From Cotesia glomerata (taxonomy: Eukaryota; Arthropoda; Insecta; Hymenoptera; Braconidae): a DNA stretch of 64,000 nucleotides. Below, one piece after another: positions 37,901-50,542 of this stretch (the stretch's first letter is position 1; every line of letters starts with the position of its first letter). The DNA is taken from the NCBI RefSeq assembly GCF_020080835.1, contig NC_058162.1, positions 23,653,885 through 23,717,884 of the forward strand, given 5' to 3'. The notes beneath the pieces were generated by a model, which made no database searches, was not told the DNA's origin, and saw nothing but the letters and a program-made list of their open reading frames with translations. A program made the translations under genes and the position numbers.

Positions 37901-40900
37901 GAATAATTAAAGATAATAAAGGTGGGTTTAATTTTTAGACGGGTTGAAATAGTCTAGTCGGAATAAAACGACCACTCCTTGGTCACGTCTCGGAGTTTTT
38001 AGTTCAATGATCTTCTTTGGTATTTCAAAGGAGTCTCGGTAAAAAGTAGACTAGAAAACAAAGAAAGCCAAGAAGATGATGACGATGAAGAAGAAATGCA
38101 ACGGGAGAAGAAAAGGTGGAAGAAGTTCGACTAGATGAGAATCAATTGAGAGTTGTAAGTTGTAACCTTGCGTAAGAGACAACGAGACCGTCAGCTTTGG
38201 TCGATACGGTGAGAACTCGACGGGTGAGAAGAGGAGCTCAGCTACAAGCTACAAAAAATAAAACGGGTAAAAATAAAAAGAGCAGTCGCGTGCAGCTCAG
38301 CACCAAACCGACACGCGGTTATTGGCCGTGCCGAAAATAAAGTCTCCCTCACGCCCGGACGCTCTTTATTCTTTGTTTATCCCTTACTCTTAAGGATGCC
38401 TCTGTTAATATAATTTAAGAGAGAAGAAAAGTGTGAGAAGCGGGGTAAAGATTCAATGGAATTTTTTCATTTTTATCGAGAGATAAGTTTCTATTTAAGT
38501 CCTAAAATTTACTTTAAATAAATTTTATACTTTTAATGACTGATAGAAAAATTTATTAATTGCTAATAAATTTATTTATTTTTTTATTAAATATTTTGTA
38601 ACTATTAATAAATATTTTATTAAAGAAATTTATTATCAATTAAAAAATATTTATGAATTTTTATTTATTTATTAATCAAATTAATATTTGATGATTTTTT
38701 TTTTATCAAGAATTGTTTTATTATTTATTTTATTTCTTTATTAAAAAATTATTTTAATGATTCTTTAATGGAATTTTAATAAATATTTATGAGCAGTTAA
38801 AATGAACTGTGTTTGATAAACGATTTGTTAACTGTTAATAAATATTTAATGTAATAAATTATTTAATGTTCAAAAATAATTTTTTCGCATTTAATGAAGC
38901 TTATTAAATATTAAAAAATCCTTCTATCAGTTTAATTAGTGGTTAATATTATAATTTGATAAATTTTTTAAAGAATCATAATATCTTTAATTGAATAGAA
39001 GAAGAAATATTTAAAATAAAAATTATACAAGACGAAATGATAAGATTGTATAATCTATCCGAACATTTCTTAATGGTGGCCAATGAAAAAAAAAAATTTA
39101 TTTATTTATAAATGATTATAGTAAAATATTTACATAAATTAATGGAAAAAAAAATTTTGGTCCAAGGAAATTAGTTTGAAGAATTTTATTTTGATTTTAG
39201 AAAAATTATTAAATTAATTAAAATTCACATTAGGAAAAAATTATCAATTCAAAAATTTTCCTACTTAATTAAAGACGAAGAAATTCTTCAAAATAATTTT
39301 TTTAGATCAAGAATTTGGTAAATATTTACAAGTGGGGTCAACCATTTTAATTTTCATTTTTTTTAACGAAATTTCTATTTGATTTCATTGATAGATTTTT
39401 TTTTGAAAAATACATAAAAAAATGAACAATTTTTAAAAAAAAAGATGGTTATCACAATTTTAATAAATTTTCAAAAAACTTTATAAATTTTTTAGAAAAT
39501 TGTGATATTTAACTTGATTTTTTTAATTGTTCGTTTTTTTTTTTTTGAAAAAAAAAAATATATTAAAAACATCAAAAAAAGATAAAATAAAAATTTTAAT
39601 AAAAAACATGAAAACCAAAATTTTTTCCAACTTTTGAAGGCAAAAAAACTATCAAAATCTTTATTTTTTTCTTTCACGACATTTTTTATCATAAATGCGC
39701 CGTAAAAACAAGCAGAATTAAAAAAAATTTGAAAATGTTAATTTTTCACCTAGATATGGCCAAAAATAGGGTTGACCCCACTTGTAAATAATTACCAAAA
39801 AAAATTCTTGATCCAAGGAAATTATATTGAAGAATTTTACCTTGATTTAAGTAAAAGAATTATTAAATTAATTAAAAAAACAAAATTTCCTACTTGATTA
39901 AAGACGAAGAAATTCTTTAAAATAATTTTCTTAGATCAAGAATTTTTTTCTTGAATCAATTTTTTTTCAATAATACTAAAATTAGCCAACGTTTTTAATT
40001 TTCTAATTTTTTTTTAATAATTAAATCAGAACAAAAAAATATTTTTCAAAAATTGCACTTACAGTTTTTAAAATTTTTCCAAATGAAATTTTTTTTGTAA
40101 TAATTTTTTCAATAAAAAAAATTTTTTTCAATTTTTAGATGCCGGCTAATTATGAAAATTAAGTTAGTCGACATCTAAGAATTTTTAGAATTTTTTTTTT
40201 ATTAAAAAAATTATTACAAAATAATAAAAAAAAATTTCATTTGTAAAAAACTTGAAAAACTGTAAGTGCAATTTTTTGAAATATTTTTTAGTTCTAATTT
40301 AATAATTAAAAAAAAAATCAAAAAATCAAAAACGTCGGCTAACTTAATTTTCATTTTTTTTTTTTCAGAGTAACTTTTGAGCTGATGCTATTTTTTGTAA
40401 TTCAATAAAATGAAAAATTTTTAAATATTTTACATAAATTCCATCATAAATTTTTACAAGTCTGATTTTAAAAAAAAAAGTGAAAATCCAAAAAAATCAA
40501 TTTCAGGGATGATTTAAGGGCCCGAAAAAATCGAGTTATAAAATAACTAAAAGTATATCCTCGTGTTAGAATACTACTCTTGGACGAGCGAAGAGGGAGA
40601 AAGCATCGCCGACCGGATGACGGGTCCGGGGGTCACGGATGGGCGGCCTTAGGACTGGTTTTGGCCCTCGTAGTGAAATAACGTTCTACGGTTATCCTAT
40701 TTGTCTGGTTTGAGTTGGTATGGTATCAGGCTGGTCTGGTCTGGTCTGGTCTGGTCTCAGAATCTGGTCTACTATACTACACTATAATAGCAGCAGCAGT
40801 AGTAGAAGTAAAGTATAAGGCACTAAAACGCTTAGCTGGGACGAAAGCGCCAACGAATTCTCGATCCATCACGGTCCTTTGATGCCTCCGGGGCTCCAAC

Positions 40901-43900
40901 CAGTCAAAAGCGAGTTCAATGACCGGCGTCTTTCCAGACTGCTCTATACCTAGTTTCGTGCTGGAACTAGGCGTTGGTCCTATCCAGGATCCTTTGTGCT
41001 CGACATCAACATCAACATCAGCCTCTTCACTTGCAAACTTTGCCGAGCAAAGCAACCTTATAATTCTAACCAAAACCTGCTACCGACTGCACTACTATGC
41101 TATACGACTGATCAAAGCTTCATTCAATCTGGAGAGTAAAGGTTGCAATTTAAATAGTCTAAATGCAGTTCAACTTACCCCGCAAAATTTGGTAGAGGAA
41201 GATCTTGATGTGCTCCGGATTGAGGTGCTGTGGGCTGACGATTATCTTGTGAAGATCGCTTTGAAGCAACTCCGTTATCACATATCTGGTTTTTAATCAG
41301 TCAAGGAAAAGTCCAAAGAGTGAAATGAGGTCATCGAGTGGTTACTACGTTTTATATTTATTTAAATTGTATCTGTGTGTTTGTATGTACCATCCCAGTG
41401 ACTTGCAGTCACTGAAGATTTAAATGTTAATATTAAAATTTAAATAGAAGTCATTTTTTGGGCATACTGTGTGGTTTGTAATTATTAATTAATATTAATG
41501 TAATTTCTTCAAAATTAATAACATGATCTTCAATATTTATTTTTTAAATTTAGCCGGAGTAACAATTTGAAACTATACACTGATAAAAAGATTTATTAAC
41601 TATTAATAATTTAATTTATTTGAAGATAATTATTTAATTTATTAAATTTTAATAAATATTTTTTAATATTTAATAAATATTTTTTAATATTTAATAAATA
41701 TTTTTTAATATTTAATAAATATTTTTTAATATTTAATAAATATTTATTTGGGTGGAAAGTAAATTTATTAATAGTTAATAAGTATTTATTAATAGTTAAA
41801 AAATATTTATTAACAGTTAATAAATATTTTGTTGAGTGAATTTGTTTCGCTTGTAATATCTTCTAATATAAAGATTGCTTAAGGGGTTATACGCAGTTGC
41901 AAAGCTAAAAAAACAACATTTTTTTATGAATTTTTTCTAGACAGTTTTTAATTATCAATTACAAGTGATGGTTATTTAAATAGAGCTTAATTTCAAGAAT
42001 ACAATAGCGCGTCAATCATGTAAAAATATAAATGTGCACCGCTCCTGTAGAAGATGTTCTGAACGACCTCTAAAAAAAAGGCGCTTGGCGGTGATCTCCA
42101 TTTCGGTGGTTTGGATTATCTGAAATCAAAAAATATGGTGAATTCTTTTACAGGATAGATTAATGCAGGTATTGGACGAAGGAATAAGATTCAAAAAAAT
42201 TATTACTATTTTTTTTTTAACAATTTGGAAAATTGTTTTTCAACAAAAACGAAAAATTTTTTACAAATAGACGCCATTTTGTCAAAAATCAAAATTTTTC
42301 TTATTCCTTCGTCCAATACCTGCATTAATCTATCCTGTAAAAGAATTCACCATATTTTTTGATTTCAGATAATCCAAACCACCGAAATGGAGATCACCGC
42401 CAAGCGCCTTTTTTTCAGAGGTCGTTCAGAATATCTTCTACAGGAGCGGTGCACATTTATATTTTTACATGATTGACGTGCTATTTTATTCTTGAAAGTA
42501 GGCTCTATTTAAATAACCATCACTTGTAATTGATAATTAAAAACTGTGTCTAGAAAAAATTCATAAAAAAATGTTATTTTTTTAGCTTTGCAACTGCGTA
42601 TAACCCCTTAAAACAAAAATTATTTTTATAAATTATTTGCATTAATTATATTACATTATAATAGCGTTTATTGTAAAATATCAAATTCTTTTACAGCTCA
42701 TAATTATCTTTTATATTTTTAAATATTAAAAACGTTAATTTATTTAGTGAATTGAATTATTATCATGTATTCCAGCTAGGGTTATAAAAAGTGTCAAAAG
42801 AAAATTGCGATTTTTGCTTTTTATTTTAAATAAATATTTATTGTTAACAAATATTCATTAACCATTCATAAATATTTATTAACAGTTAATAAATTGTACT
42901 TAATAAATTACTTATTAACTGTTAATAAATATTTGGTAACTGTTAAAAAATATTTAATAAATTGTACGTAATAAATAGTTTATTAACTGTTAATAAATAT
43001 TTATTAAATCCTATCATGTTAAAAAATCATTTATTAACAGTTAATAAAGTTTATTATTAAATATGAACAAATCCTTCTATCAGTGTACATTTTTCTTCCC
43101 TACTTCTTAAAATATCTTATTCAAACCTTAAACTTTATCTATTTTAAGCAAATCGAGGTTTTTAAAAGAAGAAATATTAGTTATCCATTTCTTGGCTGTT
43201 CAAATTGTAAAAGCGGGTTCAAAATCCACTTGTAAGATCAATTTTTACACAGTAAAAAATTTTGCGTCATTGCGTAAAATTACTTAGTCTTAAAAATTTT
43301 TGTATTAAATATTTAACACTTAATAATATTTAAATTTAACACTTATTCTGGTAAATCAACACAAAAAAGTGTTAAATATTTAACATAAAAATTTTTACTG
43401 TGTATATCTTCGTAGATAACATGCAATTTCTACAAAATTAATGATATGATATTCAATATTTATTTTGTAAGTTTAGTCGAAGTAACAATTTCAAACTATA
43501 CTTCATTTTTCTACCCTACTTCTCAAAATATCTTATTTCAAATCTTAAACTTATCTATTTTAAGCAGTCGAGGTTTTTAAAAGAAGAAATATTAGTTATT
43601 TCTTGCACGGTGAGAAATTTCTGTAGAAATTTACTATGCATACATAATAAGACTGAACCTTAATGACTCTATTCAAAATATTACCATAAAAATATAAGAA
43701 TATCATATTGTACCAATCAATATTTACTAGGGACCATAGTAAATTTCGCCATGCAACTGTTACATAAACATTTATAAAAAATTTTCGTAAACTGACAGAA
43801 CAAAAACTGTTAGTGTGCTTAAAACTTTTCACTATAGTTCCATAGTAAAATTTCTGTTGCTCAGTCGACAATAAAAATTTATAAAATAGTTTCACATTTA

Positions 43901-46900
43901 GTCACGTGTACTCGGTTTAAATTTAAAATTGTAACTATGAAATTTTCAAATGTCCCATAGTAAACGTATGCGCGTCAGTCGCGACGCGCGCTCTTTCATT
44001 TTTTCGTGCTGCTTTGTTTTGTAAACATAAGTGTACAGACGCTATACTATCAGTAGTGGTTATCGGTGTTATGAAAATCCCATAATAAAATTGAGATGAA
44101 ATGTATGTGAAACCAATTTATTCGTGTTGTGATTGGTCGAAAATAAATACTCTCATTCTGATTGGTTGAAAGTGAATATCCACTCTTATAATTTAGATGA
44201 AAAATATGAAAATATACACAATTAGACAAACTATTCGTAACGTGATTGGTCAAATATATCATAAGTATGAAAATATAGATAATTCCATACTAAATTCACA
44301 CGCGCGCTTGCGCGCGCAATGTATACTAGTCCTAACATAAAATTGAGATGAAATGTATGTGGCATCAAACTATTCGTAACGTGATTGGTCGAATATATCA
44401 TAAGCATGAAAATATATGCAAACGCTACAGTCAGGCGCGCGCTTGCGCGCGCAAATTCAAATTCTAGTTAAAATTAAATTGTAGCAAGAAAAATTTATTT
44501 AAAAATTCTATGTTTAAAAGCTCTAAAAAATTATAAATGCAATTTTTTAGAAATAATTTTCTAGACCAAATTTATTTTTTAAGAAAAATTAAATAATTAT
44601 CAAGTGTCTGCTAGTCCCATAATAAAATTGAGATGAAATGTATGTGAAACCAATCTATTCGTGATGTGATTGGTTGAAAATATTTATTCTCATTCTGATT
44701 AGTTGAAAGTGAATATAATATACATAAACTACACATAAATATATCATGACCACAAATATGAAACGCGCGCTTGCGCGCGCAAATTTGAATTCTAGTCCCA
44801 TAATAAAATTGAGATGAAATGTATGTGAAACCAAACTATTCGTGATGTGATTGGTCGAATATATCATATGCATGAAAATATATGCAAAGTCTATAGTCAA
44901 GGCGCACGCTTGCGCGCGCAAATTTGAATTCTAGTCCTATATTATAAAATAGATGAAAGTCTTGAAGTTAGTCAAAGGTCGAAACTCGCAAAAAACGAGC
45001 CACGATTCATTATTAGTTAAAATTTAGGCACGCGCGTAGCGCGCTATTCAAATTTCTAGTAATATACATAAACGACACATAAATATATCATGACAATAAA
45101 TATGAGGCGCGCGCTTGCGCGCGCAAATTAAATTCTAGTTGCAATAAACATTAAGTTTTAAATAAATATTAGTTCATAAATCCATCAACACATCAATAGT
45201 TAGTGAAAATTTGTAAGATTCATAAATAATAAAATATTTAATAATTTACCGTGAAAAATTTAAATGTAAACAAACATTTGATGGTTAATCTGCAACCGAC
45301 ACTTTTCTAATAATAATAAAAATGTCAGATATCCAAAAATTTTATCAGTAAATATTTTTTTCTTTGTATTGTAATTGTTATTTTTTTTATAAAAAAAATT
45401 GCTACTTACTTATTTGCATGTTATTCTTAATTAAAAAAAAAAATTTTAAATAGATTTGTATTTGACGTTAAATTTATATTAGCCGTAAGCTTTAATTATA
45501 TTAAAACTGTAATAATATTTAAAAGTAATATATTGGGTTTATAATTATTTATAATAAAATTAACTGCCAAATAAATCCTATGTTTATTGTTAAAAATTAA
45601 AAAAAATAGAAAACAAATAAAAAAACTATATTTTAAAAAAATTATTGCAAACAAAAAAAAATCTTGTTTGGTTTGATATTTTTTTTTTGATTGCTAAAAA
45701 CATTTTTTACTCTAAAATTTTTTATTTTTTACAGACGTTTTCTTATTTTTTTTTGCTATAGTACATTCGGAAATTTAAATTATCGCATATTTCATATTAC
45801 TATGGTACACTTAAATTTCTACCATTTGCTATGTCTGATTTCATTTGTTTCGGAAATTACTATGGGCCATTGTAGAATTTTGTTCTGAGTCAATAAAGTT
45901 CACTAGTAATATGCACCATTGTAAAATCTAAAATCCATGCAGAATAAAAAATAATGAAAATTTCTCACCGTGTGAAAAAGCGGGTTCAAAATCCACGTAA
46001 GATCAATTTTTATATCTTCGTAGATAACATCACAATTAATCATAAATACACAGTAAAAAATTTTTCGTCATTGTGTAGAGTGTTAAAATTTGTGTGTTGA
46101 GTATTACACTCTAGTGTGTAGAATTTAACATTCTCATGTGTTGATTTAATGATTTAACACTCTTGAATGTTAAATTCTACACACTAGAGTGTAATATTCA
46201 ACACACAAATTTCAACACTCTACACAATGACGAAAAATTTTTTACTGTGTAATATCATTGGAATAATTTATTTTAGAAATTTGAAAAATTTTAACAAAAC
46301 AAAAAGTGTTTTGGTAATTGTTGTTTGATTTGGTAAAAAAATATTAATATTTCTTTACAAAAGAAGAATACGTCCAAAATTTCAGGTCAATATCTAAAAA
46401 ATTGATCTGTTTTATTTTAAAAATAACTATAAGCAAAATTTTTTTTTATTTTCTTGTAATTTATTAAATAAAATTTATTAGTGAATTTTTCTTACAAATT
46501 TTCTTTATTAATTCTACTGATAATTTTCCTAGTAGTTTTTCCTATAATAATTCCCTATTAATAGTTACTAGTAAATTTTTCTGATAAATTTTCTTTATGA
46601 TTTTCCTACTAAAGTTTCCTAGTAGATTTTCCTATTAGATATTACTAGTTAATTTTCCCTAGTAGATTTTTTTTAATAAGGTAAAATCTACCAGATAAAA
46701 TTTAATAATTTTCCAAATAAATTTCCCTAATGATTTTCCTAGTAGTTCTTCCTATATTTTCCTATTAATCATTACTAGTAAATTTTTCTAAGGTAAAATA
46801 TACTAGATAAAATTTAATAATTTTCCAAATAAATATCCCTAATGATTTTCCTAGTAGTTCTTCCTATAATAATTCTCTATTAATCGTTACTAGTAAATAT

Positions 46901-49900
46901 TTCTGATAAATTTTCTACTAAAGTTTCCTAGTAGATTTTTCTATTAGATATTACTAGTAAATTTTCCCTAGTAGATTTTTCTAAGAAGATAAAATCTACT
47001 AGATAAAATTTAATAATTTTTCAAATAAATTTACCTAATAAATTTTTTTTCTTCAATTTCTGTAACAAATGTTTAAAATTCCCGATTTTTCTTCACAAAA
47101 ATTCTTTCTTAATCAATTATTTTCCAAAGATCTTCATCAAACTTGTCAATAACCTCCAAAGCTTTGATTTTCTTGTGACAAAAACGGTGAACTTCATTAA
47201 AACTAATAGAATTTTATTCAAAATGATCCATATAAGCGAACAAGTAAATAAATTAGGAGTGAATCAAAGCTGATGTGAAGAGCGGCCTACGAAACATAAA
47301 ACGTGTCTACAGAATGGCGGAATGAGGTCGTGGTAGTTAGGAATGCGGGTAGCCTGAAAGAAGTAAAGGTACCACGTTGAATAGCTTACCAGCAATCTAT
47401 ACAGTAAAAGCAAGAGCAGAAGCACTGAAGAAAGTGTGTCCGACAATCATCGAGCTATAGAATACTTGAGCTGATATCATTTTTCGGGCACCAAAACCGT
47501 AAATCATAATCTCAATCTCTAACTGGACTTTTAAGGATCCATAATGCTAATCTTTGAGCTTCATTGCTCCTCGCTACTTCTTAGGTTTGACTCTTGCGAG
47601 TGTGTTTTCTGCGCACGAACGAACGTACCCGATGCAAAGTCAGAGGCAAAGGTAACGAGCTAGGAAGAGCATGACCGAGCTAGAAGCAATGGAAGAAAGG
47701 AAGACAAAAAGAGATCTGGTACAGGTTTAAGTACTACAAGTATAAGTATAAAATGAAGAAGAAAGAGAAGAAGGTCGAGAATCCGCAAGGCCAGTACAGG
47801 CTCGTCCGACCGGTCAACTACTTCTGTTTCTCCCTTTTACTTACAGCTCTTTCTTCTTTCTTCTTTTATTTATCCACATTATACCTCTCCTTATCGTTAA
47901 CTTCTAACTTTTATTCAAGCTCCTCCAGAATTCTCGCCTGGAATGATCAAGTCTTCGTATCATCTTCACTGAAGATAGTTTTGCTGAAGTTTAGAAAACC
48001 GCGGTCGAGAAAGGAGCACCACGCGTGTACGTGAGAATCTCGAGCTTTCCCACGAGAGGCTACAGGATGGATCGATACCGCGGTGGATGTGGTTCCGACA
48101 AAACTCCTAACTCCAGACCCTGGACTACTCCAAAACTCCGAGGATGTCACTCGTTTCCGGGTATTCTGACCAAGCTTGGTCGATGGCTCATGATTTAAAT
48201 TTTTTACAAGAGGATCATTTCGTTATTTGATTTCTGGAATAGAAGTGTTGGATGTTGGATGCAATTTTTAGAGTTGAGCTTTCAGTGAGGCTTTTTTCGT
48301 GCAAGCTGAATTGATATTTTGCGAATTAAGTTTGGGGTGTTGATATTTTATTGGTAATTGTAATTGCTTCCACTTTTTCTGTCAGAAGAAAATTATCGCT
48401 TGGGAAGTTATTGACAAGTTTGATGAAAATCCTTGGGAAATCATTGAAGAAAGAATTTTTGTGAAGAAAAATGGAAATTTTGAATATTTATTACGGAAAT
48501 TTAAGAAAAAAATTTATTTAGAAAATTGTTAAATTTTATCTAGTAGATTTTACCATCTCAAACGATTAATAGGAAATCATTATCAGAAGAACTACTAGGG
48601 AAAATTATTAAGGAAATTTATTTGAAAAGTTATTAAATTTGATCTAGTAGATTTTACATTCTTAGAAATATCTACTAGGAAAAATTTACTAGTGATATCT
48701 ACTAGGAAACTTTAGCAGAAAACTCATTAGGGAAATTTATTTGAAAAATTTTCTAGTAACGATTAATAGAGAATTGTTATAGGAAGAATCATTAGGAAAA
48801 TTATTAAGGAAATTTATTTTGAAAATTGTTGAATTTTATCTGGTAGATTTTATCTTCTTAGAAAAATCTACTAGGAAAATTATTAAGGAAATTTATTTGG
48901 AACATTATTAAATTTTATCTATTAGATTTTACTTTCTTTGAAAAATCTACTAGGAAAAATTTACTAGTGATATCTACTACAAAAATCTACTAAGAAACTT
49001 TAGTAGAAAAATCATAAGAAAAATTTATCAGAAAAATTTACTAGCAATGAATAATAGGAAGATATTATAGAAGGAACTACTAAGAGAATCATTAGGGAAA
49101 TTTATTTGAAAAATTATTAAATTTTATTTAGAAGATTTTATCTTAGAAAAATATACTAGGGAAAATTTACTAGTTATATCTAATAGGAAAATCTACTAGG
49201 AAACTTTAGTAGAAAAATCATAAGAAAAATTTATCAAAAAAATTTACTAGTCACGATTAATAAGGAATTATTATATGAAGAACTACTAGAAAAATTATTA
49301 GTGAAATTAATCAGGAACATTTGTTAGAAAAATTCACTAATAAATTTTACTCTAATAAGAAAATCTACTAGGAAAATTAATTAAGAAAATTTACTAGTAA
49401 TATCTAATAAAAAATCATCAGTGAAATCAATTGAATTGGGAATATTTTGTTGTTGGAAATTAAACATATAAAGTTAGAATTTTGAGAAGTAGGGAAGAGA
49501 AATGAAGTATAGTTTGAAATTATTCTTCAAACTAAATTAACAAAAAAATTAGAAAAACGGTAGACCCTGAAGGCCATCCGTGCAACTTCCCGTTAATTCC
49601 ATACCTAGATGCATAAAACTGCACTAATGACGTTTTTGAGCTCTTCGAGCTCAAAAGTTTGATAGAAGTATCATAGAACAATATTTTTAAAATTTTCAAA
49701 CCGCACTAACTTTTAAATGAATCAACCGATTTTCACGCGGTTGGCAGTATTTGACGTAATTTTTTCAGTTTCATGAAGAATCTTCAAGTTTGAATTGATA
49801 AAACTAGGAAATTTGGAGTAATTCCAAAAAAACACTGTTTTTGTTTTTTTTTTCGTTCATGATATTTCTTGAACGAATTGACCAATTTTGACCGGCTTGA

Positions 49901-50510
49901 CGGCGATAGATGTAATTTTTTCATGCTAATAGCTGATTAGTTTTTGAAATCGATCAGTGGAGCCGTTTAAAAGTTATTCCAAAAAATGTCGGAGTTATGT
50001 TAAAAAAACACTTGTTTCCAAATATTTTATCGAGGATATCTCTCGAACCAATCAACCGATTTCCACGTTTTTGGCGGCGATCGACGCGGTTTTTTAAGCT
50101 CTGAAATTATTCTATATCATCAAAACCAATTCGAGAAGAAATAACGAAGTTATGTCAAAAAAACACTTTTTTCGGTTTTCTTTCGTTCACGATATCTCTC
50201 GAACGAATCAACCGATTTTGACCGGATTAGCGACGATCGGTGTAGTTTTTCAAGCTTAAGGGCAGATGAGTTTTTAAAGTTGATCAATAGAGCCGTTTAA
50301 AAGATATTCCAAAAAAACCACTTTTAAAAATGATTTTTTTCTTATTTTTTCTTGAGATTTTTCAAAATTTCTCAAAATCTATCGGTCCAAATCGGTTCAA
50401 ATTCTCAGGAAATCTAAGTTTGAGGAAACTCTTTAGAACACCGTTTGGTACGTTCCGATCAGTTCAGTCGTTCAAAAGTTATAAGTGAGTCACATAGTCA
50501 CATAGTCACA

Positions 50511-50542
<32 letters not shown>

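Larger units (their letters stand above)
41505..43603. repeat. duplicated host segment with different insertions in each copy
   Basis: Copy 1 (41505-41577 continuing at 43086-43246) and copy 2 (43404-43603 continuing at 45973-46047) share ATTCAATATTTATTTT, GTAACAATTT, TTTTCTACCCTACTTCTCAAAA-like sequence, TCGAGGTTTTTAAAAGAAG and AAAGCGGGTTCAAAATCCAC. Copy 1 carries the insertion at 41578-43085 and copy 2 that at 43606-45972. An inverted relative lies at 49440-49540 and 50690-50735. Confidence 0.65.

Noticed and set aside
40919..41296. 125-codon plus-strand ORF
   Set aside because: It overlaps the nemo hinge exon on the other strand, whose translation matches the kinase exactly; the plus-strand frame is a shadow.
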